Assembly: GCF_003060865.1 (NCBI RefSeq)
Contig: NZ_CP028918.1
Location: 1,124,001-1,188,000, forward strand
DNA from: Gemmobacter aquarius
Lineage (GTDB): Bacteria; Pseudomonadota; Alphaproteobacteria; Rhodobacterales; Rhodobacteraceae
Length of the DNA stretch: 64,000 bases
Reading direction: 5' to 3'
Shown: positions 25,991 to 34,737 of the stretch, piece by piece
Numbering within the stretch: the first letter of the stretch is position 1
Layout: every line of letters begins with the position of its first letter
Translations under genes and position numbers: made by a program
The notes under the pieces: model-generated
What the model saw: the letters and a program-made list of their open reading frames with translations, nothing else
The model's database searches: none
What the model was told of the DNA's origin: nothing

Positions 25991-26032
25991 AGCGGTCCCT
26001 GAATTTTCGCGAGAAAATTCGTTGGGACCGCT
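25991..26032. repeat. Two-stage hairpin between dxs and the FAH-family gene
   Basis: Outer stem AGCGGTCCC (25991-25999) with GGGACCGCT (26024-26032), inner hairpin GAATTTTC-GCGA-GAAAATTC (26001-26020). The inner part is a variant of the TTC-GAA family with a four-base loop. It lies between convergent genes, seven bases from the stop of the minus-strand gene, and may terminate both. Confidence 0.75.
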
Positions 26033-26038
26033 GTGCCG

Positions 26039-26880
26039 TCAGGCGCGGCCGACAGTCTGGCGCTGCTCGCCCAGACCTTCGATACCCAGACGCATGACCT
26101 CGCCGCCCTTCAGGTAGATCGGGTCTGGCTTTTGGCCCATGCCCACGCCGGGGGGCGTGCCGGTCGAGATCACGTCGCCGGGGTTGAGCGACATGAACTG
26201 GCTGACGTAATGCACCAGATGCCGGACGCCGAAGACCATCGTTTTCGTGCTGCCGTTCTGGTAGCGCTTGCCGTCGACTTCCAGCCACATCGACAGGGCC
26301 TGCGGATCGGGCACTTCATCCGCCGTGACCAGCCAGGGGCCGATCGGGCCAAAGGTGTCGCAGCCCTTGCCCTTGTCCCAGGTGCCGCCGCGTTCGATCT
26401 GGAATTCGCGTTCGGACACATCGTTGATCACGCAATAGCCGGCCACATGTTCCATCGCCTCGGCTTCCGACACGTAAGAGGCGCGTTTGCCGATGACCAC
26501 GCCAAGCTCGACCTCCCAGTCGGTCTTGACCGAGTTGCGCGGTATCAGCACGTCGTCATTCGGGCCGACGATGGCCGAATTGGCCTTCAGGAAGATCACC
26601 GGTTCTTTCGGCACCGGCAGGTTCGATTCCGCGGCGTGGTCGGCATAGTTCAGGCCGATGCAGATGAATTTGCCGACCGACCCGACACAGGGCCCGATGC
26701 GTGAAGGGGCAAGTTCGGGCAAGCTCGACGGATCGATGCCGCGCAGTTTGGCAAGGCCCTCGGGGGCCAGCACAGAACCAGCGATATCGGGGACGATGCC
26801 GGCAAGGCTGCGGATCTTGCCCGAGGCGTCCATCATCGCCGGCACTTCGGCCCCGCCTCGCCCACACGCATGAGTTTCAT
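26039..26880 (-). CDS. Fumarylacetoacetate hydrolase-family protein, one-base frameshift near the 5' end
   Basis: FAH-fold hydrolase of 280 aa after correction; relatives include ureidoglycolate lyase, fumarylpyruvate hydrolase and hydroxyhepta-dienedioate isomerase, and the sequence does not decide between them. [36 protein letters not shown] (metal-ligand Glu) and [15 protein letters not shown] are visible. ATG at 26880 follows a GGGAGA Shine-Dalgarno and gives [10 protein letters not shown], then breaks; a fifth G in the four-G run within the ninth to tenth codons (about 26851-26854) would join it to [12 protein letters not shown] read this as a sequencing error. A 12-bp palindrome (26950-26961) lies upstream. 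Confidence 0.85.
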
Positions 26881-26949
26881 CCGGTCGTCTCCCTTATTGC
26901 CGCATAAATCCGTGGCAGGGGAACAGCGAACGGCGGGCTTTGGCAAGGG

Positions 26950-26961
26950 CTAACATGTTAG
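26950..26961. promoter_or_regulatory. Perfect 12-bp palindrome in a divergent promoter region
   Basis: CTAACATGTTAG lies in the 220-base gap between the FAH-family gene and the PCMT-family gene. It could be an operator for a dimeric regulator. No second copy was seen, so the call is weak. Confidence 0.3.
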
Positions 26962-27101
26962 TGGCGCCAAGTTTCGCCGCGAGCGTAGGCAAGCGACAGG
27001 AAAGCGCAGGCGCAGCGGGCCGTATGACCTTATCTTGCGTTGCCGAGGCGCGTCTTATGTGGCAAGACATTCTAAGGATATCTAAACTGATGAGTTCAGG
27101 C

Positions 27102-27755
27102 ATGAGCGACTTTTCGACCCGCCGCGTGATGATGGTCGACACGCAGGTTCGTCCGTCGGACGTCACCAAGTTTCCGATCATCGAGGCGATGCTGGCGATC
27201 CCGCGCGAGGTCTATGTTCCCGACGCGATGCGCGAGGCGGCCTATATGGGCGAGAACGTCGAAATCGCCCAAGGCCGTGTCGTGCTCGAAGCGCGCACCT
27301 TTGCCAAGATGCTCGACGCGCTCGACATCCAGCCGGGCGAGCTGGTGCTCGATCTGGGCTGCGGGCTTGGCTATTCGACCGCCGTCATCGCGCGTCTGGC
27401 CGATGCGGTGGTCGCGGTCGAGGAGAACGAGGCGCTGGCGTCCGAGGCGCAGCGCACGCTGTCTGCCGAAGGGGTGGACAATGCCGCCGTCGTCGTGGGC
27501 ACCTTGTGCGAGGGCGATGCCAAGCACGCGCCCTATGACGTGATCACCATCCAGGGCGGGGTCGAAGCCGTGCCAGCCGGGTTGCTGGCCCAACTGCGCG
27601 AAGGCGGGCGGATCGGTGCGATCTTCATCGAGGGTGCCTTGGGCATTGCCCGCGTCGGCTACAAGATCGACGGCGCCGTGACATGGCGTTACGCCTTTAA
27701 CGCCGCTGCCCCTTTGCTGTCCGGCTTTGCGGCCAAGCGCGCCTTCACGTTGTGA
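27102..27755 (+). CDS. Protein-L-isoaspartate O-methyltransferase family protein
   Basis: SAM-dependent methyltransferase of the PCMT family, 217 aa from [14 protein letters not shown] motif [20 protein letters not shown] lies near residue 82, and the upstream [10 protein letters not shown] with [10 protein letters not shown] is family-typical. True PCMTs repair isoaspartyl residues; alphaproteobacterial members beside tolC are often annotated so but lack proof. Starts at 27090 (MSSGMSDF) and 27102 are both possible. It precedes tolC by 85 bases, and the pair is probably co-transcribed. Confidence 0.82.
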   Translation: MSDFSTRRVMMVDTQVRPSDVTKFPIIEAMLAIPREVYVPDAMREAAYMGENVEIAQGRVVLEARTFAKMLDALDIQPGELVLDLGCGLGYSTAVIARLADAVVAVEENEALASEAQRTLSAEGVDNAAVVVGTLCEGDAKHAPYDVITIQGGVEAVPAGLLAQLREGGRIGAIFIEGALGIARVGYKIDGAVTWRYAFNAAAPLLSGFAAKRAFTL

Positions 27756-27840
27756 TATTGCCGGCCCGTCGACCGGGGGGCTTCGGGATGCTTTTTGATT
27801 GGCACAGGGCGGACAGGCCGGTGCGAAATGGACAGGGGCG

Positions 27841-29199
27841 ATGATGCGGGCTTTTTTCAAAGCGGCGGCTGTTTCGGTATTCGCGCTTGCGGCGGCGCTT
27901 CCTGCGGGGGCCGAAAGCCTCGCCGATGCGTTGGTTGCTGCTTACAAGACGTCCAAGGTTCTTGACCAGAACGAGGCGCTATTGCGCGCCGCCGACGAGG
28001 ATGTTGCCGGATCGGTCGCGGCGCTGCGGCCTGTGATTTCCTTTGTTGCACGCTCGCAATACAACGACCCGCAGGTATCCACCGCAGGCAACCTGCAGCG
28101 CAGCTATTCGCTGGTGGCGCAATGGACGCTGCTCGATTTCGGACGGCGCAAGCTGGGCGTCGAGATCGCCAAGGAAACCGTGCTTGCCACGCGTGAGGCG
28201 TTGCGCGGGCTGGAAAGCCGCGTGTTGCTGCAAGCGGTCGATGCCTATGTCAACGTGCGGCTCCAGTCCGAGATCGTGGCGCTGCGGCAGTCGAACGTGC
28301 GGCTGATCGGCGAAGAGTTGAAAGCCGCCAAGGACCGTTTCGATGTGGGCGAGGTGACGCGGACCGATGTGGCGCTGGCCGAGGCGCGGCTGGCTTCGGC
28401 CCAATCGGGGCTGGTTGCGGCGCAGGGTGACCTGACCACCGCGCGCGAACGCTACAAGGCGATGACCGGGGCCTATCCGGGCCGTTTGTCGACCCTGCCA
28501 AAGCTGCCGGCCACCGCCAGAACGCTGGATGCGGCACGCACGCAGGCCTTGGCCAGCCATCCGCAGATCGCACAGGCGCAGCGGCAGGTGACGGTGGCCG
28601 ACCTTGGGCTGCAGATCGCCCGTGCCAGCCGTATGCCCACCCTGACCGCCGAAGCCGGCCTGTCGCGGACCGCTAACGCCGACGATACCGGCAAGTCGCT
28701 GTCGCTGACGCTGAACCAGCCGCTTTACACCGGCGGGGCGATTGCATCGGGCGAGCGGGCGGCGCTGGCCAACAAGGAAGCGGCGCAGGCGGCGCTGGCG
28801 CAAGTCGGGATCGATGTGGCCGAGAATGTCGGCAATGCGTGGTCTGCCGTCGATGTCGCCTCGGCGTCGATCACGGCGGGGTCGCAGCAGGTGGCAGCCG
28901 CACAGGCCGCTTTCGACGGGGTGCGGGAAGAGGCCGATCTTGGCGCGCGCACCACGCTCGATGTGCTCGATGCCGAGCAGGAATTGCTCGACGCCCGCGC
29001 GCAGAAGCTGACCGCCGAGGCGCAACGCTATGTGGGCGTCTATAACCTGCTGTCGGCGATGGGTCTTTTGTCGGTCGAGCATCTGGGGCTGGATGTGCCG
29101 GTTTATGACCCGGCGGCCTATTACAACGCGGTCAAATCGGCCCCGATCAGCGCGCAGGGCAAGGCTCTGGACCGGATCATGGGACGGACCGGCAACTGA
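27841..29199 (+). CDS. tolC: TolC family outer membrane efflux protein
   Basis: TolC-type outer membrane channel of 452 aa. A signal peptide (MMRAFFKAAAVSVFALAAAL, cleaved after AGAES region) is followed by two repeats of long alpha-helical coiled coils, with the motifs DRFDVGEVTRTDVALAEARL and EADLGARTTLDVLDAEQELLD at equivalent places in each half. Such channels serve type I secretion and RND or MFS efflux. Start at 27841 chosen because the signal peptide begins there. Confidence 0.93.
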   Translation: MMRAFFKAAAVSVFALAAALPAGAESLADALVAAYKTSKVLDQNEALLRAADEDVAGSVAALRPVISFVARSQYNDPQVSTAGNLQRSYSLVAQWTLLDFGRRKLGVEIAKETVLATREALRGLESRVLLQAVDAYVNVRLQSEIVALRQSNVRLIGEELKAAKDRFDVGEVTRTDVALAEARLASAQSGLVAAQGDLTTARERYKAMTGAYPGRLSTLPKLPATARTLDAARTQALASHPQIAQAQRQVTVADLGLQIARASRMPTLTAEAGLSRTANADDTGKSLSLTLNQPLYTGGAIASGERAALANKEAAQAALAQVGIDVAENVGNAWSAVDVASASITAGSQQVAAAQAAFDGVREEADLGARTTLDVLDAEQELLDARAQKLTAEAQRYVGVYNLLSAMGLLSVEHLGLDVPVYDPAAYYNAVKSAPISAQGKALDRIMGRTGN

Positions 29200-29298
29200 C
29201 ACCAAGATTGACCGCGATGGTCACGCCATTTTCTTGAAGTGGCCGCGGTTGTGCGGCTATCATGCTGCACAACGTCTGTCAAACAAGGACCGTGGCGC

Positions 29299-30033
29299 AT
29301 GTCCGAACCCATGAGCAATGTCGAGATCGAGGATGTGCTTTCGTCCATCCGCCGTCTCGTTTCGGATGACCTGCGCCCGCAGGCGCGGGCGACGCGGGTC
29401 GAACCGGCATCATGGCCTGTGTCTGACAAGCTGGTGCTGACGCCTGCGCTGCGGATCGTGCCCGAGCCGGCACCGGAGCCTGAGCCTGCGCCCGAGGCCA
29501 AGGTTGAACCTGATGCCGGACCGGATGCCGGGCCTGTGTTCCATACCGTACGGGGCAGCGTTGCCGAAGAAGCCGGTTTCATCGCCATCGATGACGAGGA
29601 GCCGGAAGCCGTGCTGGCGCGCGACATGCCCGCCGTCGAGGCCTATGATGACGATGGCGCCGCCGCACCTGTCGATATGCCGGTGTCGATCCCCGAGGCG
29701 GTTTTCGCTGCGCAAGAAGCCGAAGTGGCCCCTTCTGCTGCGGCGGACCAATGGGCGCATCCGGCGTCCGGGACCGCCGATGATGGCTGGGCGGAAGCCG
29801 CCGAAGCCGCCGTCCGAGCCGAACTGGAGCAAGATGTCGGGCAATCGGCCTTTGCCCGTTTCGTGGACGAGGACGAAGACCCTGCCTTTGACGAGGCCGC
29901 GATGCGCGATCTGGTGCGCGATATCATCCGCGAGGAATTGCAGGGCACCTTGGGCGAGCGCATCACGCGCAACGTCCGCAAACTGGTGCGGGCCGAAGTC
30001 GCGCGCGCGCTGGCTGTGCGGGATTTCGAATAA
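29299..30033 (+). CDS. DUF2497/PopZ-like protein
   Basis: A 244-residue protein with a conserved N-terminal segment (MSNVEIEDVLSSIRRLVSDD), a long acidic, proline- and alanine-rich middle (about residues 45-190, probably disordered) and a conserved C-terminal helix (MRDLVRDIIREELQGTLGER onward). This layout matches the DUF2497 family to which the polar-organising protein PopZ belongs. It follows tolC, as in other Rhodobacterales. A clear intrinsic terminator follows the gene. Confidence 0.8.
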   Translation: MSEPMSNVEIEDVLSSIRRLVSDDLRPQARATRVEPASWPVSDKLVLTPALRIVPEPAPEPEPAPEAKVEPDAGPDAGPVFHTVRGSVAEEAGFIAIDDEEPEAVLARDMPAVEAYDDDGAAAPVDMPVSIPEAVFAAQEAEVAPSAAADQWAHPASGTADDGWAEAAEAAVRAELEQDVGQSAFARFVDEDEDPAFDEAAMRDLVRDIIREELQGTLGERITRNVRKLVRAEVARALAVRDFE

Positions 30034-30056
30034 ACCGATCCTGATCGCCAAAATGG

Positions 30057-30083
30057 AAAACGCGCCCCTGCGGGCGCGTTTTT
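30057..30083 (+). terminator. Rho-independent terminator after the DUF2497 gene
   Basis: AAAA, CGCGCCC (30061-30067), loop CTGC, GGGCGCG (30072-30078), TTTTT. The A-run before and T-run after make it bidirectional, serving also the minus-strand gene that ends at 30103. Confidence 0.92.
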
Positions 30084-30102
30084 CAGTGCAGGCCGAGAGC
30101 GT

Positions 30103-30429
30103 TCAGGCGGCTTCTGCCTGATCGGCTTCGAGTGCATGGCGGCGTTCGGATTCTTCGCGCGACAGCGCGACCGAGGTGCGGATGCCCTTGGCCACGAAAT
30201 CCATCAGACCCTTTACGACACGCTCGTTCGGGTCGATCCCCGCGCAGGACAGCACTTCGCGTCCATCGCGAGACCGCGCCCAGCGGGCGATCTGTTCGGG
30301 GCCATTGCCATATTTTTTGTCGTCGGCAATTGCATCGTCAAGTGCCGCCAATACGACGGCCGCGAAGAGCTTGCGGGCGCGTTGCCCCTGCTCGTAGTTG
30401 AAGGCGGTACCGTCAACGAAATCGACCAT
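30103..30429 (-). CDS. Conserved small protein of unknown function (DUF6280-like)
   Basis: A 108-residue soluble, mainly helical protein with an acidic-basic mix: VDFVDGTAFNYEQGQRARKL at the N-terminus and SREESERRHALEAD at the C-terminus. It resembles a conserved Rhodobacterales family that I believe is catalogued as DUF6280; no function is known to me. Transcribed divergently from efp; the two share a 216-base gap with a 12-bp inverted repeat. Confidence 0.7.
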   Translation of the reverse strand: MVDFVDGTAFNYEQGQRARKLFAAVVLAALDDAIADDKKYGNGPEQIARWARSRDGREVLSCAGIDPNERVVKGLMDFVAKGIRTSVALSREESERRHALEADQAEAA

Positions 30430-30516
30430 CTCGTCGTTCCTTATTCTTGCTCTTGTCTTTTCTGGCGTCGGGCGAATATGACGATTTAGTCACGATTCGG
30501 TATTGCGTTCTTGGAA

Positions 30517-30547
30517 TGATAGCTATGCAATTGGCGCATGGCTATCA
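30517..30547. promoter_or_regulatory. 12-bp inverted repeat upstream of efp
   Basis: TGATAGCTATGC (30517-30528), loop AATTGGC, GCATGGCTATCA (30536-30547); eleven Watson-Crick pairs and one G-T. It is 98 bases before the efp ATG and 87 bases from the divergent gene. No T-run follows, so an operator or mRNA leader structure is more likely than a terminator. Confidence 0.5.
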
Positions 30548-30645
30548 CAGTTGCGCTACCGTATCTAGTCGTCTTGTCCGCCGGGGATGGACGAGATATA
30601 GGCAGCGCCACTTCGTCTTCAACCTCTCGACAAGGTTTTGTCATC

Positions 30646-31209
30646 ATGGCCAAGATCAACGGCAACGAAATCAAGCCCGGCATGGTGCTGGAACATGACG
30701 GCGGGCTTTGGGCCGCGGTCAAGGTCAACCATGTCAAACCCGGCAAGGGCGGGGCTTTCGCTCAGGCCGAGCTGAAAAACCTGCGCGACGGGCGCAAGCT
30801 GAACGAACGTTTCCGGTCGGAAGACAAGGTCGACGAGGTCCGGCTGGAGAACAAGGACCAGCAGTTCCTGTATGAAACCGACGGGCGTCTGGTGTTCATG
30901 GATTCGGAAACCTACGAGCAGATCGAACTTGATGCCGAATTGCTGGGCGACCGCCGCCCCTTCCTGCAAGACGGCATGACCGCCACGATCCGCTATTACG
31001 GCGATGAGGCGCTGGCGGTGACGCTGCCGCAAAAGGTCAAGTGCCGCATCGTCGAGACCGAGCCGGTGCAAAAGGGCCAGACGGCGGCCAACAGCTTCAA
31101 GCCCGCGATCCTCGACAATGGCGTTCGGATCATGATCCCGCCGTTCATCGGACCGGATGAAGATATCATCGTGCATACCGAACTGATGGAATATTCCGAA
31201 CGCGCCTGA
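30646..31209 (+). CDS. efp: Translation elongation factor P
   Basis: EF-P (187 aa) relieves ribosome stalling at polyproline. The KOW-like domain I carries the loop [10 protein letters not shown] with Lys34 at the position lysylated by EpmA or otherwise modified; domains II and III (OB folds) follow, and the signature near the C-terminus is the stretch around [21 protein letters not shown] 30646 (GTCATC before it) chosen by homology; the upstream open frame from 30538 is not conserved. Confidence 0.96.
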   Translation: MAKINGNEIKPGMVLEHDGGLWAAVKVNHVKPGKGGAFAQAELKNLRDGRKLNERFRSEDKVDEVRLENKDQQFLYETDGRLVFMDSETYEQIELDAELLGDRRPFLQDGMTATIRYYGDEALAVTLPQKVKCRIVETEPVQKGQTAANSFKPAILDNGVRIMIPPFIGPDEDIIVHTELMEYSERA

Positions 31210-31265
31210 GGCTTGCCAAGTGGCCCCGGCCTGCCGCAAGCTGGCGGCAGGCGCGGGGGTGCGAT

Positions 31266-32039
31266 TTGGATGTGGATGTTTGCCTGACGACGATTTCGGG
31301 ACGCATCGGGCAGGTGCATCTGGTGATCGGGTCGATACTGGCCCAGAACCCGCCGCCTGCGCGGGTTTTTCTTTATCTGTCGCATGCGCCGTGGCTGCTT
31401 GATCGTGGCGTGCGAGACATGCCCGAGGCGCTGCGCGATCTGGCGGCGGCGGATGGCAGGCTGCACATCGGCTTTGTCGAAAACACCGGACCTTACCGCA
31501 AGATACTGCCCTGGCTTGCCGAACACGGGCAGAGCGGGCGGATGGTGGTGACGGCGGATGACGATACGGTCTATCCGCAGGGCTGGCTGGAGGGGCTGCT
31601 GGCGGCGTGGAAGCCGGGTCTGGCAGTGGCCCATAGCGCGCATCCGGTGGTCGTGCGGAACGGGCGGGTGGCGCCCTACCGTCAATGGCTGAAGGCCTCG
31701 TTTGTGTCGCCCGCGCTGCTGGCTTTGCCCATCGGCAAGGATGGGGTGCTGTATCGGGCTGCCGATTTCCCGCCCGAGGTGCTGGAGGTTGCCGAGGCGC
31801 TGCGGATCGCGCCCACGGGGGATGATCTGTGGCTGCGCTGGCATCTTGCGCGGGTCGGCATCACGGTGGCGGTTTCCGGACAAGCCAAGCTGCGCGACGC
31901 GGGACAAAGCGACAGCCTGTGGCAAAGCTATAACCGTGGCGGCGGCAATGATGCGATGGTCGCGGCGCTGGAAACGTGGTCGAGCGGGCGTTTCGGCTTT
32001 ACGATGGCGGCGCTTGGGGCTGGTCCGGATCAAGCGTGA
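31266..32039 (+). CDS. GT-A-fold glycosyltransferase-like protein
   Basis: A protein of about 257 aa with the GT-A layout: an N-terminal DVCLTTISGRIGQVHLVIGS nucleotide-binding region, the DxD motif as VVTADDDTVYPQGWLEGL near residue 98, and a late PTGDDLWLRWHL. It resembles domain-type glycosyltransferases acting on cell-surface glycans; the substrate is unknown. The start is TTG at 31266 or GTG at 31272; no ATG is available. Its 3' end overlaps the convergent ygfZ-like gene by 41 bases. Confidence 0.7.
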   Translation: MDVDVCLTTISGRIGQVHLVIGSILAQNPPPARVFLYLSHAPWLLDRGVRDMPEALRDLAAADGRLHIGFVENTGPYRKILPWLAEHGQSGRMVVTADDDTVYPQGWLEGLLAAWKPGLAVAHSAHPVVVRNGRVAPYRQWLKASFVSPALLALPIGKDGVLYRAADFPPEVLEVAEALRIAPTGDDLWLRWHLARVGITVAVSGQAKLRDAGQSDSLWQSYNRGGGNDAMVAALETWSSGRFGFTMAALGAGPDQA

Positions 32040-32787
32040 CACGGGCCGCCCCAGCGGCCAGTGGCCCATCGGCGCGGTCAAGCCTCAGGTAAGCGATGGC
32101 GCGGTCGCCCGAACGGGTGAACAGCGTGCCGGCTGGCTTGCCCTCGGCGGTGGTGATCTCGGGCGATGTGGCCTCGCCCTCGACCCGAACGCGGACCAGA
32201 CCCTTTTTCAGCTCGGTCTTGTGCTTCATGCGGGCGGTGACTTCCTGCCCGACATAGCAGCCCTTGCGGAAATCGACGCCGTGCAGGCGTTCGAACCCGT
32301 GTTCGAGCAGATAGCTGTCATCGGGGATCAGCTCGATCCCGCTTTCGGGAATGGCATGGGCGACGCGGATCGCGGCCCAGTCGATTGCGGGGGCGCTGCC
32401 TGCCGTGGCGGTATAGGCGCGCCAGCCAAGCGCGGGGTGGCGCGGGTCGGGCAGGGCGTTTGCCGGAGTGTCGCCAAGCCCGCGCTGAACATGAAGCGGC
32501 GAGGGGGCGATCTGAACGTCGGCCCGCAAGCGATACATCGTCAGCCGCCGCAGTGTGGCGGGGGCGAGCGGTTCGGCAATGTCGATCAGCAACGGGCCAT
32601 CGGGGAGCTTGACCACGAAGAAATCGGCCAGATATTTGCCCTGCGGTGTGAGCAGCGCCGCCCAGACGATGCCCGGCGCCTTGGCCAGCGGCAACAGGTC
32701 GTTCGATACCATGCCTTGCAGAAAGGTCAGCGCATCTGCCCCCGTTACCGTCCAGACCACGCGCCCTTGTGTTGCTTCGCCTTGCAT
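31999..32787 (-). CDS. ygfZ: YgfZ/GcvT-family folate-binding protein
   Basis: YgfZ (IbaG-pathway, GcvT-like) proteins bind folate and help maintain iron-sulfur enzymes such as MiaB. The signature KGCYVGQEVTARM lies near residue 175 of 262, and the N-terminal domain has the GcvT-like LTFLQGMVSNDL. Its start codon (32787) lies one codon inside the end of the upstream ABC transporter gene (ATGA-type overlap), so the two are co-translated. The 3' end overlaps the convergent glycosyltransferase. Confidence 0.88.
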   Translation of the reverse strand: MQGEATQGRVVWTVTGADALTFLQGMVSNDLLPLAKAPGIVWAALLTPQGKYLADFFVVKLPDGPLLIDIAEPLAPATLRRLTMYRLRADVQIAPSPLHVQRGLGDTPANALPDPRHPALGWRAYTATAGSAPAIDWAAIRVAHAIPESGIELIPDDSYLLEHGFERLHGVDFRKGCYVGQEVTARMKHKTELKKGLVRVRVEGEATSPEITTAEGKPAGTLFTRSGDRAIAYLRLDRADGPLAAGAARVTLDPDQPQAPPS

Positions 32788-34568
32788 CAGTCTTCCTTGA
32801 ATTGCAGCCGGTAAAGGCTGGCGTAAAGCCCGCCCTGTGCCAGAAGATCGTCATGCTTGCCCTGTTCGACAACCCTGCCGCGGTTCATCACCACGATCTT
32901 GTCGGCATCGCGCACGGTCGACAGGCGGTGCGCGATCACCAGCGTGGTGCGCCCCGTGGCAAGCGTGGCGAGTGCTTCCGCCACCACCGCTTCGGATTGG
33001 GCATCGAGCGCACTCGTCGCCTCATCCAGCAGCAGGACAGGCGCATCGGCCACAAGGGCGCGGGCGATGGCGACGCGCTGGCGCTGCCCTCCCGACAGGC
33101 CCGATCCGCGCGGCCCTGCCGGCGTGTCGAGTCCGAGCGGCAGGCCGGCGACGAAATCGGCCAGATGGGCAGCGCCGAGGATGCTGCCAAGGCGGTTGGA
33201 CGTGACATCGTCGCGCCCCATCAGGATATTCTCGCGCAGGGTCTCGTCGAACAGGGCGGTGTCCTGGCTGACCGAGGCGAAAAGCCCGCGCTGGTCGGGC
33301 AGGCTGAAGCCGCCGATCTCTTGCCCGCCGATCCGGATGCTGCCGCTGTCGGGTTCGGCAAGGGCAGTCAGCATGTGAAAGACCGTGGTCTTGCCCGCGC
33401 CCGAAGGGCCGACGATCGCGGTCATCTTGCCCGCTTCGGCGGCGAAGGTCAGCCCGTCCAGAACCGGCACTCCGGGGTAGGAAAAGCGCACGTCGCGGAA
33501 TTCGACGCCGGGGATGCCCACCGGCAAAGGGGCGGTGCTGGTGACGGGGCGGGTCATCGCAGGTTCGACATCGAACAGCCGGAAGATCCGCTCGAGGCTG
33601 GCAGCCGCGACTTGCCATGATCCGAACAATTCGCCCAGGCGGCGGATCGGCTGGAAGGTCAGCGCCATTGCGGTGAAGAACGACATGAATTCGCCCACGG
33701 TGCGGGTGCCTTGCGCGACCTCGCGCCCGCCAAGCAGCAGGACGGCAAAGAACCCGATGCCGGTCACCACGTCGATCATCGCGGGCATGACCGACTGTGC
33801 CACGGTCGCCTTGGTCTGGGCGCGGTTCAGCTTGGCGATGATCGCCCCGAACCGGCCGGTCTGGTAGCTTTCCTGACGGTTCAGCTTGATCGCCTGGATG
33901 CCGTGGAAAATCTCGTCCAGACGGGTCGAGCGTTGGCCTGCCTCGGCGCGCAATTGCTTGGACTTGCGGCGCAGGTAGCGTTGCAAAATCGCGGTCGGCA
34001 GGATCAGGAGCGGCGCGCCGATCAGTGCGGCCAGCGTCCAGCGCAGATCGATGCCCACGGCCACGACCATAAGCCCCGTCAGCGCCACGGTATCGCGGCC
34101 AGCCGCTACGATCACCGTCATCCAGATCGACTGCACGGCGGCGGTGTCGCCCTGCACCCTCTCCATCAGCGTGCCGGGCGGGTTGGTCTGGAAAAAGGTG
34201 CCGTCCTGCCGCAGGATATGGCCCAGAAGGTCAAGCTGCATCGCCGCCGCCGTCCGCAGCGACACGGTGGTGAGAAGCACACGCGACAGGATCGAGGTCA
34301 CCGCGCGGATCAGGAACAGCGACAGGATGCCGGTTCCGACCAGCAAAAGCGATGTGGTACCGCCGCTTGTGAAGACCTGGTCGAACAACGGCTTGAGCGA
34401 ATAGCTGAGCAGGCCGAGCGTGCTGCCCTCGACCGTCATGACCACGAAGGCCAGCGCCATCAGCCAGCGGTGCGGGCGCAGATAGCCGTGCCAGAGCCGT
34501 CCGAACAACGCTCCCGACGCATAGCGCGGGTCTTTGTCGTCGATGTGGTCAGGGTCTGGATGCGACAC
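32787..34568 (-). CDS. ABC transporter, MsbA-like lipid exporter (membrane plus ATPase)
   Basis: Fused half-transporter of about 593 aa with six membrane helices and a C-terminal ATPase. Walker A GPSGAGKTT, signature LSGGQRQR, Walker B VLLLDEATSALD and the H-loop IAHRLSTV are visible. It belongs with MsbA-like lipid A or glycolipid exporters. GTG at 34568 (VSHPDPDHIDD) is chosen; the longer frame from 34691 has proline-rich, non-conserved residues. Confidence 0.9.
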   Translation of the reverse strand: MSHPDPDHIDDKDPRYASGALFGRLWHGYLRPHRWLMALAFVVMTVEGSTLGLLSYSLKPLFDQVFTSGGTTSLLLVGTGILSLFLIRAVTSILSRVLLTTVSLRTAAAMQLDLLGHILRQDGTFFQTNPPGTLMERVQGDTAAVQSIWMTVIVAAGRDTVALTGLMVVAVGIDLRWTLAALIGAPLLILPTAILQRYLRRKSKQLRAEAGQRSTRLDEIFHGIQAIKLNRQESYQTGRFGAIIAKLNRAQTKATVAQSVMPAMIDVVTGIGFFAVLLLGGREVAQGTRTVGEFMSFFTAMALTFQPIRRLGELFGSWQVAAASLERIFRLFDVEPAMTRPVTSTAPLPVGIPGVEFRDVRFSYPGVPVLDGLTFAAEAGKMTAIVGPSGAGKTTVFHMLTALAEPDSGSIRIGGQEIGGFSLPDQRGLFASVSQDTALFDETLRENILMGRDDVTSNRLGSILGAAHLADFVAGLPLGLDTPAGPRGSGLSGGQRQRVAIARALVADAPVLLLDEATSALDAQSEAVVAEALATLATGRTTLVIAHRLSTVRDADKIVVMNRGRVVEQGKHDDLLAQGGLYASLYRLQFKED

Positions 34569-34737
34569 GAGATGCCTTTGGCTTGGCAATGGGCCCAGGG
34601 GGGTTGCGGGAGGCCTGTCGCACGGCTCTAGCCCGAAAGCCGCATCAGGGCAAGGCGGGGGCCAAGGCGGAGGATGCCCGCGGTTGACCATTCCCCCGCG
34701 CTCCCCTAGCCATGTCGCACGAGCATTGGAGAGCCAG

